Assembly (NCBI GenBank): GCA_930367215.1
Contig: OV884059.1
Span: 20,918,945 to 20,982,944 of the forward strand
Direction: 5' to 3'
Origin: Pollenia angustigena
Lineage: Eukaryota; Arthropoda; Insecta; Diptera; Polleniidae
Length of the DNA: 64,000 nt
A program made the position numbers and the translations under genes. The notes under the pieces were generated by a model. That model saw only the letters and a list, made by a program, of their open reading frames with translations. It did not search any database and was not told where the DNA came from. Numbering within the stretch: the stretch's first letter is position 1; each line of letters starts with the position of its first letter. This document shows, in pieces, positions 1-12,900 of the stretch.

Positions 1-1932
1 TTCTTTGTGTCTCACTGGATAGTGTTACTTTATAAATTGAATGTATTTAACTCAACTATTTTAACAATTAGAAACTGGGAATTATTTCCTTGTGAAGGTT
101 ACTTTATATTTTATTAAACGTTTTTTCATTTTTCGAATTTATTCTATGAGTTAAATTTCAGGTCTGTATTTTATAAAGCTTTTTTGTAATAGTTCTATTC
201 TTTTAATTTTTCAGAAATGACTTTATACACTATCAGACTATTATATTGTATTTTCTTTTTACATTTTACCTTAGCCTTCCTTTGGAAAGCAATGAAGTAT
301 ATTGAATGTACAGAAAAATTTACAATTATTAGACACCAGCAGAATGTAATGCATTTTCTGGCCCGCTACGGCCTTCGTCAGCATTCTTTGTGTCTCACTG
401 GATAGTGTTACTTTATAAATTGAATGTATTTAACTCAACTATTTTAACAATTAGAAACTGGGAATTATTTCCTTGTGAAGGTTACTTTATATTTTATTAA
501 ACGTTTTTTCATTTTTCGAATTTATTCTATGAGTTAAATTTCAGGTCTGTATTTTATAAAGCTTTTTTGTAATAGTTCTATTCTTTTAATTTTTCAGAAA
601 TGACTTTATACACTATCAGACTATTATATTGTATTTTCTTTTTACATTTTACCTTAGCCTTCCTTTGGAAAGCAATGAAGTATATTGAATGTACAGAAAA
701 ATTTACAATTATTAGACACCAGCAGAATGTAATGCATTTTCTGGCCCGCTACGGCCTTCGTCAGCATTCTTTGTGTCTCACTGGATAGTGTTACTTTATA
801 AATTGAATGTATTTAACTCAACTATTTTAACAATTAGAAACTGGGAATTATTTCCTTGTGAAGGTTACTTTATATTTTATTAAACGTTTTTTCATTTTTC
901 GAATTTATTCTATGAGTTAAATTTCAGGTCTGTATTTTATAAAGCTTTTTTGTAATAGTTCTATTCTTTTAATTTTTCAGAAATGACTTTATACACTATC
1001 AGACTATTATATTGTATTTTCTTTTTACATTTTACCTTAGCCTTCCTTTGGAAAGCAATGAAGTATATTGAATGTACAGAAAAATTTACAATTATTAGAC
1101 ACCAGCAGAATGTAATGCATTTTCTGGCCCGCTACGGCCTTCGTCAGCATTCTTTGTGTCTCACTGGATAGTGTTACTTTATAAATTGAATGTATTTAAC
1201 TCAACTATTTTAACAATTAGAAACTGGGAATTATTTCCTTGTGAAGGTTACTTTATATTTTATTAAACGTTTTTTCATTTTTCGAATTTATTCTATGAGT
1301 TAAATTTCAGGTCTGTATTTTATAAAGCTTTTTTGTAATAGTTCTATTCTTTTAATTTTTCAGAAATGACTTTATACACTATCAGACTATTATATTGTAT
1401 TTTCTTTTTAAATTTTACCTTAGCCTTCCTTTGGAAAGCAATGAAGTATATTGAATGTACAGAAAAATTTACAATTATTAGACACCAGCAGAATGTAATG
1501 CATTTTCTGGCCCGCTACGGCCTTCGTCAGCATTCTTTGTGTCTCACTGGATAGTGTTACTTTATAAATTGAATGTATTTAACTCAACTATTTTAACAAT
1601 TAGAAACTGGGAATTATTTCCTTGTGAAGGTTACTTTATATTTTATTAAACGTTTTTTCATTTTTCGAATTTATTCTATGAGTTAAATTTCAGGTCTGTA
1701 TTTTATAAAGCTTTTTTGTAATAGTTCTATTCTTTTAATTTTTCAGAAATGACTTTATACACTATCAGACTATTATATTGTATTTTCTTTTTACATTTTA
1801 CCTTAGCCTTCCTTTGGAAAGCAATGAAGTATATTGAATGTACAGAAAAATTTACAATTATTAGACACCAGCAGAATGTAATGCATTTTCTGGCCCGCTA
1901 CGGCCTTCGTCAGCATTCTTTGTGTCTCACTG
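1..1932. repeat. 383-bp tandem array, five units plus 17 bp
   Basis: Five head-to-tail units begin at 1, 384, 767, 1150 and 1533, with a 17-bp start of a sixth at 1916. The period is exactly 383 bp. The only difference I noticed is one base in unit 4 (His to Asn in its reading frame). Each unit holds a 62-codon ORF that begins just after a pyrimidine-rich stretch ending in CAG, which resembles a splice acceptor, and ends in a stretch richer in GC than the rest. I do not recognise the peptide. The array runs off the left edge, so its true size is unknown. Such uniformity suggests recent amplification, gene conversion or an assembly effect. Confidence 0.95.
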
Positions 1933-1992
1933 AAAATACAGACCTGAAATTTAACTCATAGAATAAATTCGAAAAATGAAAAAACGTTTAAT
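1933..1992 (-). repeat. Inverted 60-bp fragment of the 383-bp unit
   Basis: The array breaks off at CTCACTG and the next 60 bases are the reverse complement of unit positions about 113-172. The terminal unit therefore ends in an inverted repeat, as expected from template switching or a fold-back event. Confidence 0.85.
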
Positions 1993-2302
1993 AGATTATC
2001 ATTTTAGTTAAAAGGTAGTGTTAAGGGTACTTTATAAATTTATGTTATTTTTCCTTCAGGGTACAAACAAAATAAAATGATTTTTTTTACAAAAAAATTT
2101 TATTTGGGGATTTTTGGGGATTTCTAATTAAAATTTTTCTTACTATTTTTACTTTTTTAAAAAAAAAAATTTTAAATTTGGTCAGAAAAAAAACAAACAG
2201 AAAAATATTTACTTATTAAGGTTTTTTTTCTTAATTTGGGGATTTTTGGGGATCTTTTTTTAATTTTTTGGGGACAAGGAAAAAAAGTACCTGGCAGCCC
2301 TG
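1993..2302 (-). mobile_element. Half of a hAT MITE, joined to the 383-bp array
   Basis: This is the reverse complement of 17753-18062, the same 310-bp length, and ends in the same TIR (CAGGGCTGCCAGG reversed). The other 200 bp of that MITE are missing here. In their place are the inverted fragment and the tandem array. GGGGATTTTTGGGGAT-type motifs are shared by both copies. Confidence 0.85.
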
Positions 2303-4013
2303 GTTAAAAACATCTGGTAGGCTTTACTATGTATGAGTTTTGTTGTAGTAGAACTAGCCCCGGTAGTCTAGTTGGTAGTAAGTTAGTTTATTAGTGAAGG
2401 TGATTTTACACAATCTGTATTTAGCAGTGTACTTGTCAAATTTCGCGCTGCAAAATACATTCCTGTCGTATAAACGCAAACAAAATTTGCTTTTGTGTCA
2501 GATGAAACTAACAGTGCAAAATTTTTCAATTAGAGCGTGCTCTATTTTGATCTGACAAACCATCTGACATAAGCTGTTTTTCAAGTCATTTCTTTGTGGC
2601 GGCATATATCATTATTTATTTACACATATTCTTTAAAAAAAAACAACATTTTTAATTAACTGAAATACAATTGAAAGTAAATAAATAAGTAAATAATTTG
2701 CTGTTATAAACGATTTAAGTTAATGTTAGATGAAACCAAGTGAAATTACATATGGATTTTACATCTGACAAACCCACTGCAAATTACAGATTATTTTTTT
2801 TTAAATCTAGACTATTGAAAAATGTATGCCATTAAAGAGCAAAATTAAATACCAATAATAAGCAAAAAGTACTTTTAATCCTAAAGAAAGTACTTTTTTG
2901 ATAGTCCTGTCCTGGTATTTACATCTTTTTTTTGTCATCTAAAGTGCATTCATACTCGTACCAAATGATGAATACTGGTAATTTCTTATTTCGGTTGTTA
3001 AACATTTAAGGAAAACATTTGTACTCATTAACTTTAAACATGTTTTGACGGTTTTCGTTAACAAAATAAGTAAAACAACAATAACAAAAAGTTTAAGTTC
3101 ATTATCCATTATGGCTTAACATGTCAAAATAATTTCAAAAAGTTATTTTTGTTTTTCTTAAAAAATAAAATCTAATTTTTTTTTTTAAATTCCGGCTTTT
3201 TGGTAGTCATGTTTTGACAATTATAAAAGGTTAATGATCTTAACAATTGTGCGTGTGCTTTAACAATATGAACTGTTAAAAAGATTAAAGTTTTGTTTTT
3301 TTTATAAGGAAACTGAAATAGAAATAATAAAAATAATAATTACCAAAGATTCTGTAAAAAAAAAAAATTGAATCATTGTGAGCGCTAACTTCTTATGTCA
3401 TTCATGGGGTTTGACCGCGTGGCTATTCTAAAGATGGTACGAATACTTAAGTAAATTTAATTTCAGTCTTATTAGTTTGGAGAAGATTGTTAATGTAATT
3501 AAATTTATTTTTGTATGTATAGGGTGTTTTTTTTTAAGAGTTACAGAACTTTTATATAAAGTAAAGGCAGTTTAATATCAATTAAACTGGCTTAAGTTGA
3601 TACTGCATTTGATACCATTAATGTTCAAATATGATTTGGGTCTTGTGATGCAAACGAGAACTGCAATTTTCGCACACATTTCTCAGAATTTGCGACTGTA
3701 TTTCTCCAATAACTCGGCAAATGTTTATTTTCCAGATATTTAACATATTTATTTAAAAGAAAACAATCCAATAGGGTTCAATTACACGTTCTTTGTGGCT
3801 GGTTACTTTTACGTATACGTTGTGGATCAGCAGTTCCGTTTTCCTTACCAAGTTTATGTATAAAAAGGTACTCTTAACGTTAACGTGACGTTGCGTTGCG
3901 GATGAAAGTGATAAAATTAAAATTTCTTCCGTTTCAGCTGTTAATGAACTTTATGTTTATTGGCAGAACGAACATTCCATCGATGTACAGAACGTTTAAA
4001 TTTTATACTTTTA
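2303..4013. other. Intergenic DNA, nothing recognised
   Basis: AT-rich sequence with homopolymer runs. I saw no coding exon and no clear element ends. Weak internal similarities, such as a GGTACGAATACTT-like stretch at both sides of 2940-3450, are too short to call. Confidence 0.6.
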
Positions 4014-4015
4014 TA

Positions 4016-4895
4016 CAGTGGTATCCCGGTTTAACGAATTATATATTGTCAGGCCCTTTCGTTGTATCGAAAAAGTCGTTAAATCCCGAAGTTTTTTTTA
4101 ATACATTTTTAATAATTAAACAATAATATTTTAATAAAACAAAGTAAATTCGTTAACACAAACAAAAAATAAACACTTCATATCATTTTCAATTAAATGA
4201 GTACAAATGAGGGCTTTTGCTTTTAATAGGAAATGTTCGCCTTCCTCTTGTTTTAAAACAAATTAAACAATTCTGTTTCCATTCTTGGAAACTCACCTGT
4301 TTTTAAGGCCCTTCTATTCTTTGATTCGCTCAAAAGTTTCCGTTTTGATTTTATAATTGTGCATATTGATGACTTTGGCAGCTGAGATTTATTAAATAAA
4401 GCACTTCGCAGGCCCTTTTCATAGTCGTCAATAATTTTTCTTTAAGAATTTAGCGTTTTCTTCTGGGAATTTTGATGTCAACTGTACAAAAACTTCACAA
4501 AAATTACGTTAAATTTGAAACAGAAAACAAACATTTGTTTTGTAAACAAAAGTAAAAATTACTTTGTAACGTACAAATTTTTGTTTTGGCAAGCAAGTAT
4601 TTTCTTTGCTTTCTTTGTAAGAAAAGAAAATACTTCTTTTAACTTAGTTATTTTCAGTAAAATCGCTATTAAAATATGGTTGAAATGTATACAAAAACAA
4701 AAGAAAATGGATGCAAATATGTTTGCATTCATTTTATTTTATTTTGTTTTTTAAATTTTTTTTGTAAAAATTCGTTATATAGAGTACAACAATTTGCTGT
4801 TTGTTCGTGATATAAGGTACTCAATGGAAAAATATGACCGTACGTTAAATCGCGAATTCGTTAAACTGAGTATTCGTTAAACCGGGATACCACTG
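4016..4895. mobile_element. pogo/Tigger-like MITE, copy 1
   Basis: The ends are inverted repeats starting CAGTGGTATCCCGGTTTAAC, and the element is flanked by TA on both sides (4014-4015, 4896-4897). Such ends with a TA duplication are typical of pogo-type members of Tc1/mariner. No transposase frame survives. Copy 2 lies at 6364-6975. Confidence 0.85.
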
Positions 4896-4897
4896 TA

Positions 4898-5522
4898 CTT
4901 TATATTTACAAATAACAAAATTTATGAGATAATTTTAAATAATCGCTGCAAATTTTCTGTTTTCTTTAAACATTTCAAAACCACTTGCCACGATTACGCA
5001 TTTTAAGTAATTATTAACGATTTAAGTCGACCGCAAAGTTTACGAATCCGCAAATTCGTCTGTACGACGAAACTTTCAAATTTTTTTTTTTGGAGTATTT
5101 TTGAACAAATAATTTAATTTTCGATGCTTTTTTTTTGCATAGCAACTAACAGAAATAGCTTATTTAAAAGCAGAGCACAAAATTAAAACAGAATAATGAA
5201 TATGTTTCATATGGGCATTTCCATGAGAATGTCAACAACGACTCAAAACATAAAAACCCTTGAAGAAAAAAAAAACACTCAAACTTGACTATGCAGAGGT
5301 ACGTACGTACCTAAAGCTTTTTTAACAACTTTTAAAAAGCAAAAAATATATGTTTTTACTGACTATTTCTTTGGTTAATTTTTAGTAACTGCAATCAACA
5401 ATTTTCACTTCTCTGCCGAATTAATACAGATACTGGTACGATTACATAAAAATTTATGTTTCACCAATAATGAACAAGATCCATGAGGAAAGACCAAATA
5501 TATATTTCGATTAACTGTGCAA

Positions 5523-5555
<33 letters not shown>

Positions 5556-5819
5556 AGCCTCAATACTTGCAACGCGAAATGAAACAAGACTATTGGTAGA
5601 GCAAATCTGCCAAAGGGTTTTGAAAAATTAGCTCAGGTTATCGAAATATCAGCCCCTAAAGTTTTTGAATATTTTGAAAAGGCGTTTGTTATAAGTCGAA
5701 AAAATTTACTAAATGTACTTCTGAGCTTAAAACTATTTTAGATGTCTTCAGAAGAACTGTATGGCGATTTTTTGCTTATAATATATTAACCGTCTAACAC
5801 TAATTTTAAGGGGTAATTT
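4898..5819. other. Intergenic DNA, nothing recognised
   Basis: AT-rich sequence containing a long poly(A) run at about 5523-5554. No gene or clear element boundary seen. Confidence 0.5.
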
Positions 5820-6110
5820 TTGTCCTTTTTTTAACTTCCCCACAAAAGTATACTAAAGCGGCACTTTAGAGGGTTAAAATGTGCCACGAATATTTTCTCC
5901 ATCAAATTTCAATAGGGGTCATCTAAGAACAATAATTCAATAATTTCCCGGAATTTCGAAAACCCATTTTACATACATTGCACGATTTTTGGTCTTAGAT
6001 GACCCCATGTGAAATTTGATGCAGAAAATATTCGTGGAACATTTTAACCCTCTAAAGTGCCGTTTAAGTATACTTTTGTGTGGAAGTGAAAAAATCACAA
6101 TTTAATATGG
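5820..6110. repeat. Fold-back repeat
   Basis: Two arms of about 100-120 bp (5825-5940 and 5992-6108) are reverse complements, around a loop of about 50 bp. The arms include AAAGTATACTAAA-type sequence outside and GGGTCATCTAAGA inside. It looks like a palindromic MITE. No TSD could be assigned. Confidence 0.8.
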
Positions 6111-6330
6111 TACTCCACTAGTCATGTTGAGTTATTTTTGGTTTTCCATCAGACAAACACGTTAGAAATGTGAAGGTTTACGACGCCAAGCCAATGCGAG
6201 ATGGAACCTTAAACGCACGAAAAGCAAACAAACAAAGTCGGCCCGCTGCTCTTTAAAGGATAACGGCAAAGACGCGAGAGCTTCTTCCGCGCCCAGAGCA
6301 GTTTTACGAATGAAGCTTCAAATTAAATTT
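6110..6330 (-). repeat. Dispersed retroelement-like repeat, partial
   Basis: Diverged similarity to 23300-23720: the same order of GGTACTCCAC, ACGACGCC, CAATGCG, AGCAAACAAAC and AGAGCAGTTTTACGA blocks. The second copy ends in poly(T) on the + strand, so the family is probably a minus-strand SINE or LINE 3' fragment. Confidence 0.6.
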
Positions 6331-6363
6331 TGAATGTCGAGTTCTTGGTTTTATTTACATATA

Positions 6364-6975
6364 CAGTGATATCCCGGTTTAACGAATTATGTATTGTCAG
6401 GCCCTTTCGTTATATCGAAAAATTCGTTAAATCCCGAATTTTTTTTAATACATTTTTATTAATAAAACAATAATATTTTAATAAAACAAAGTAAATTCGT
6501 TTATTTCCATTCATAACACAAAAAAAAAAATAAATACTTCATATCATGTTTAATTAAATTTGTAAGAATTAAACATTTTCTTTTGGACATTTTGATGTCA
6601 ACTTTACAAAACCTTCACAAAAATTACGTAAACTTTGAAACAGAAAACAAACATTGGTTTTATAAGTAAAAAATTACTTTGTAACGTACAAATTTTTATT
6701 TTGGAGAACAAGTATTTTCTTTGCTTTCTTTATAAGAAAAGAAAATACTTCTCTTAACTCGTTGTTTTCTTTAAAATCGCTCTTAAAATATGGTAAAAAT
6801 GTATACAAAAACAAAAGAGAATGGATGCAAATTTTTTTGTAAAAATTCGTTATATGTATAGAGTACAAAAATTTGATGTTTGTTCCTAATATAGGGTACT
6901 CAATGAAAAAAATATGACCGTACGTTAAATCGCGAATTCGTTAAACTGAGTATACGTTAAACCGGGATACCACTG
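6364..6975. mobile_element. pogo/Tigger-like MITE, copy 2
   Basis: Same ends as 4016-4895 (CAGTGATATCCCGG and its inverse), flanked by TA at 6362-6363 and 6976-6977. It is a shorter, internally deleted copy with no transposase. Confidence 0.85.
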
Positions 6976-7373
6976 TAATTTTAATGTAAACAAACCCCAG
7001 CTGATCGATTCATATTTAACCAATATTGCCCAAAGAAATTCATATACATAATTTTTGTCTACGCGAAAACTTTTGCGTTAGTTTACAAAAAAAAAAAAAA
7101 AAAAAAAAAATTAATTAGACAAATTCTACTTTTTCTCCTCAATTGCCACACATCATCACATTTCACATGTTCTTGTTAATTAAACAACTGTTGTGTGTTA
7201 TTTAAATAAATAAATAATATCTTTTCTTAAAAAAAAAATAAGAAAAAACAAATGAGTGTTCACGACACCATTTTTAGCCTTTTTAGAATGCGAAAATGTG
7301 AAGTTTTTTTAACATAACAACAACTTTTGAATGGTGTTGCCAATCTCAAAAACTACACAAGGTAGTGTATATG

Positions 7374-8495
7374 CAGGGTTGTTAGATGTGACGATTTTTC
7401 GTCATTTTGACGATTTTTTTGTGAAAATACAGTAAAATGACGATTGACGATTTTTAAACTAAAAGTAATAGTGTTATGACGATTTTCTGGCATCAGTAAA
7501 ACACTTACAAAAAATATTACAATTATATTGGGAACAGTTCAAAACGTAAAAAGGTTTTTTCGATACACAAAAATGATGAGAAATTAAACAAAAAAAGTTC
7601 TTCCCCCATCACAAACCAGGGGTTTCATTAGCACTAGTTATTCGAATTCTACAATTAATGAACGCCATCGATACGGCAAAAAAATATACACTAGAGCCCC
7701 GATTTGCGTCGGTCCTATTTTGTCCGCTTTTTAAAAATTTGTTAAATCTGCTTTGCGTTTAAATGATTTCGATTTGCGTCGCTACATACGATTTCATTTT
7801 TTAGCTGAAGTCATAATCATATTTGAAGAATTTTTCTATTTGCGTGTAGAAAGCTGAATTCCCATTTAATTCTGTTAGGTAAGTTATTTTAAGTATAGTT
7901 AAGTGTTAGGAAGTAGGAAGTTAGTTTTTAATAAGAAGTTGTGTAGAAAAATGAATGCAAAGTGAAGAAAATGCACTCGTTTGGAACTAAAATTGGACGT
8001 CATAAATCGTTTCAAGTCGGGTAAAAAGACTGTTGATTTAATTTGGTTTATCACCTTCAATAGTAAAAACAATTTGCATTAGTGACAGCGCTAAAAATTA
8101 ATCATTTAAAGATAGCTCGAGTTATTAGCAAATGAGATTTTATTTTTTATTCAATGTTTTTGTGAATATGGATAAATGAAATAATTAAATGTTTATGTTT
8201 TTATGAAAATAAATTTTTTCTTATGTATGTATTTCTTTTCAAATGATAAATATATTTCAGCCCACTTGTTGAAATAAATAGAATAAAACTTTACAATATC
8301 ACTTTCTTTATCATAAATATAATTTCTTGCTAAAAATTTAGATTTTTGAACCACTCAATGCAATAAATTGTCTCCAATTTGTAAAATTTAAATATTTGAC
8401 GATTTGTTGACGATTTTGTTAACTGTTCATGACGATTTTGACGAATTTTGTTCAAACTTTTGACGATTTTTGAAGAAAAAAGCCTAACAACCCTG
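7374..8495. mobile_element. hAT MITE with CAGGGTTGTTAG ends
   Basis: TIRs are CAGGGTTGTTAG and CTAACAACCCTG. The 8-bp TSD TGTATATG is exact at 7366-7373 and 8496-8503. GACGATTTT motifs repeat near both ends. It carries no transposase. An inner stretch from about 7692 (GAGCCCCGATTTGCGTCGG) may be another degenerate element. Confidence 0.92.
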
Positions 8496-8804
8496 TGTAT
8501 ATGAGCCAAAATTTGTACATGTGTGCGTTAAATTGCTTTTGTTTTATATGAAGGCAATTTTGGCAAGTCGGTTATTCTACACTCTCAAATGAGTCTACTT
8601 TGTGTTAATGTACCTTGATATAGCGTTTTTATCTATCGTTTTTATCGTCGTTTCTTCCTTGAAGTCGGCCTTATATTTACATTGTTTGATTTTTGTCGTT
8701 ACAACTTTGTCTGTGCCACCGATGTGTATTTAATAATTTTTTGTCAAATGAGAGAACGAATGAGCGAACAAAACTAATCGAAGAATGAACTCGCTTGTGT
8801 ACCC

Positions 8805-9712
8805 AAGGGATGGAAAATGGCTTTTATGATTTTGTACCAATTATGAAATCAAAATATACTTTTAAGGCCATGACGGTACAATTTTTAATTATTTATTCAG
8901 AACAAAATTTAACAAAATTGTGTGTAAAAATTCTCAAGTTCAATAAATATTACATACATACATAAGTTTACATATTCTAGTGATCAGTTACATCTCAGCC
9001 AGCAAAATAATCCGACGTCGCTCAGATATCTGAGAGAAGCGTCGGCAAAAAAGTCAGAATCGTATACGAATTCTGTCAGATTTCTGACCGAAAGAGGTAT
9101 GAAGTGGTTGATACGAATTCTAACAGACATTTCGTGGGAAATTCTGGTTTTTTCAGCATTTGTGATAGAAATCTAATGAAAAATGCATGGGAAGTTCTGA
9201 TTTCTAAATAAATTTTTTGCAAAATATGTAAAAGTACATACAATATAAATTTTACACGTACACGCCTTTTTTATGATTGCTATCTTAGACAAATAAAATA
9301 AAATTAAAATTATTTTCAACTGAATGACAATTGTCATTATTTTAAAAAAATAATAAGTAACGTTAGACAAATCTGAATGAATTCCGTTGGAATTCTATTG
9401 TACATAAACTCTCTCCCCCCCCCCCCCCCCCCCCCCGATATATCCAAGCGAAATCGATCAGAAATCGGCCAGACAATAAGTATGTTCAATGTCTGACATA
9501 AATCTGAACGAAGTCTCCAAGAATGAAGTCAGACATTTGTACGAAATGTATGACTCAGACAATGTCGGAGTATTTTGCTGGCTGGGATATTAAAAAATTT
9601 ACAAAATAATTTTTCGTTTGACATTGGTCGATGAATGTGAAATAGGTAGCATTCCTGTTACAACTCTGTACCAAAAACAAAAAGTACAATTGTACCATAA
9701 TTTCCATCCCTG
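8805..9712. mobile_element. hAT MITE with AAGGGATGGAAA/TTTCCATCCCTG ends
   Basis: The TIR is (C/A)AGGGATGGAAA. The TSD is GTGTACCC on the left and GTATACCC on the right (7 of 8). The mismatch and the altered first base suggest age. It contains another inverted-repeat element at 8992-9588. Confidence 0.75.
8992..9588. mobile_element. Inverted-repeat MITE inside the hAT MITE
   Basis: Ends ATCTCAGCCAGCAAAATA and its near-perfect inverse at 9560-9588. Internal TCAGA/TCTGA motifs abound. A run of 22 C lies at 9415-9436. No target duplication could be assigned, so the superfamily is unknown. Confidence 0.7.
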
Positions 9713-9917
9713 GTATACCCCTTTTAGCTGCTCTATCTCCTCTAGCCTATAAGGTATTAATCGCAACGACAAAAATCGTATAATGTAAATGCAAAACTTC
9801 GCATTTTGGCAAGACTAAAAATTGTGACGTGAATTACTCTATACTAAAATATAAAAAAAAAAATAGCGAAATTAAGTGAATGTTTATTTCATTCTTATTT
9901 TTTTGTACTCTTTCTAG

Positions 9918-12900
9918 GATTTTAATGAACAATGTCCTTATTCTTTATCACCTGTAAGCACAAAAAGTCAAAAACTTTTGCGTTCACCCCGCAAGGCCAC
10001 CCGAAAAATATCCCGCATACCATTTAAAGTAAGTTATAACTATAAACTTTAATCTTCTATGTATTAAAAATATTAACACAAATTCATTTCAATTTTAAGG
10101 TCTTGGATGCTCCTGAATTGCAAGATGATTTTTATTTAAATTTAGTCGATTGGTCATCACAAAATGTCTTGGCCGTTGGTTTAGGTAGTTGTGTTTACCT
10201 ATGGAGTGCCTGTACAAGCCAAGTATGTATTTAAAAAAGTTATTTACAATTTTAATTAGTAATTTGTTTTGCAAACTTCTGTTGGTTTATTTTTCTTCTT
10301 CTATTTTTTCAAATATTGTCTAAATATTTTATTTATTAAATGTTTATTTAATTCTTTAATTGTAGGTAACACGTTTGTGTGACCTTAGCCCTGATGCGAA
10401 TACTGTAACATCAGTTTCTTGGAATGAACGTGGTAATTTAGTAGCGGTTGGCACTCATCATGGTTATGTTACGGTTTGGGATGTTGCTGCCAGTAAACAG
10501 GTGTGTATTTGAAATTATATAAAAAAATAATCTTTAAAAGGCAAACAAAAAGATTTGACAAAATATTAAAATCTTCTTGATATACTACATACATATAGAT
10601 AGTTTCATCATTTATAGAAAATGGAATTTTCTAAAGTTATTAAATAAACTTGTAATGAGAAATGTACATTAATTTAATTTATTATTATTAGCAAAGTTGA
10701 GTTTGTAGTTTTCGCAATTGAATTGTGAATTATTTTAAAATGATAAAATTATTTCTTTTGAATTGTGATTTATTAAAAAAAAAAACAAAAATATCCAATT
10801 AGTTCTTTTAAAATTTTTGCAAAACGCGTTTTAAAGCGTGAAAGCCAAATTTAAAAATCTTCTGCATTTGTCAAAGCCACTGCAAATAATAATACCTAAT
10901 AAAAAACCGTTATTAATTTTGGCTTCATAAATTTTGTGGCAAAATCTCCATGGTTAATATTACACAAGTTTCAATTATTTTGTACGATTTTTTAAAGAAG
11001 TTATAGCAAAATTTATTTTTGCTTATCTTTTTTTCAATGTGCAACAAAATTTGGGAAACAGGCTTAATTTTACTTCTGATCTGTGACGTTCGTAGTATTT
11101 TGGTATAAACACTTAAAAACACTTTAACCGATGAGAAAAATTAAGGGTATTCACGATGGTCATTGTGCAAATTTGCAATGTGTAAATTTGCAGTGCATAT
11201 TATGATTGTTCGTGAGCATACCACTTTTATTTTTGTGCAAATATGCTATTTTTCTAAAAATGTATTCTGGCAGCACTGTAAGAAATCTGCATTTGTTTAC
11301 AATTAAACACAAGCAAATTAAAATAAATGGTTTCTTTTTAATTAATTTAAATTTAATTCTCTATTTTATTTTGCAATCTGCGAAAATGTTCAATTTATAA
11401 GTTTTCTTAAAATCAATATGGCACTTAATATGTCAAATGTTATTGTTTACATTTGTTTGCAACTGAGCAAATATGCACTACTAACTTTGCTCATGGTTTT
11501 TTTTAGTGCAAACGAAGTAAAAAAGAGCAAATTGCAAATACGTACATTTTGTTGTTGTGTTTGCAAATGTGTATATTTTTGCACGCATTTGCATCGTTTG
11601 CACACTTTGCACTACCCATCGTGATTTCCCTTAATGATTTTATCAGAACAAAAATTAAAACTACGTTCATACTTATTAAATATCTGATGTCCTACGTAAC
11701 TACTAGTTTAATTAAAAAAATATTTGCTTTTGCAAAACGTTTGGCTTAAGCAAACGTTATTTAACAGTTTCTAAATTAGACTATACTATTATCTTCTTAC
11801 AAATAAGGTCTAGTAAGTCAAAAGAAATTGTTAGAAATAAAGCTAAGGTTTAATCCATTTACTGGTCACGCTTCTTTGGGATTTTTTCGTAAAATATTTG
11901 TTGTCTGAACATACCTTAAGCCTGGTACTCTGTTCAGTATTTCGTGCGAAATGTTTTAAAAATCAATATAAAAAAAATTTCTGTGAAATACAAACGAAAA
12001 AAAGGTTGATAGAGTTGTACTCTATTTATATTAAGAAAAACATGCGAAATGTTTCTAGCAACATTTTTATTTTCCGTGCGAAACAAGTGCAGCTCATATT
12101 ATTTCGCACGGAATTTTAAGCAACAGCTAATAATTTTTTGTAAAATTTTATTTTGCATACATATGTATATGCATATATCTGTGGTTTTCATGGGCAACCG
12201 CGTATGTCTATTTTTTGATTTTGAAATGTTGATGCTATATTGCTTAATTTTAAGCGCTCTTTACATTTTTTAAAAAAATTTTAAAAACAGATAGACCCAT
12301 TCCGATGTTTTAACTCAATTACAAAGTTCAAAAGGTGCAATATCTAACCCATAGTTTGATCTAGAATGGTTTTTCGGCTCTCCTGAAAAATTTTATTTTA
12401 AGACATACGCGGTTGCCCATGAAAACCACAGATATGTGAGGTGGGGTCTATAACAAGCGTTTCAAAAAGAAAAATGTAGAAAAGTGCATAAATTAATAAT
12501 AAAATTAAATTTTTTTGTTTTTTACTTTAGAAAATTATTTAAATAAAATTGTTTTACTTTTTTTAATGACAATTATCAAAACACATGGTTTTTGTCATAG
12601 ATGGGGGTAGTGCACTAGTTCAAAAATATTGCAATAATTTTGTTGATGTTAAGTGATGAATTGAAAATTAGCAATCTCACTACACATGAGTGATTGTAAT
12701 CTTAAAACATTTTGCGCTAAAAAATAGTTTGATTTAAAAAGCAATCATCAGTATATTGCAAATTTTTTTTTCGCTTATTTGAATAACAATATTGCACACA
12801 ATTTAAAATAGGAAACTTGTGTTTTCATGATTAAATCCAAGAATTATTCCGTTATTGACAGAATTTCATTCAGTTTAATTTCCTTTGTTTATGCATATCA

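Larger units (their letters stand above)
8673..9800. mobile_element. Outer MITE interrupted by the 8805-9712 element
   Basis: Sequence at 8673-8705 (TTTACATTGTTTGATTTTTG) is repeated in inverted form at about 9757-9800, outside the hAT element between them. This suggests an older inverted-repeat MITE split by that insertion. Its borders are not exact. Confidence 0.45.

Noticed and set aside
360..385. GC-rich GGCCCGCTACGGCC hairpin as a tRNA-derived segment
   Set aside because: No A or B box and no cloverleaf could be drawn around it.
1..1932. CRISPR-like array
   Set aside because: Units are 383 bp, contiguous and without distinct spacers, in a eukaryotic genome.
9415..9436. Run of 22 C as a possible regulatory element
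   Set aside because: A simple homopolymer inside a MITE. Likely slippage or an assembly-sensitive run.
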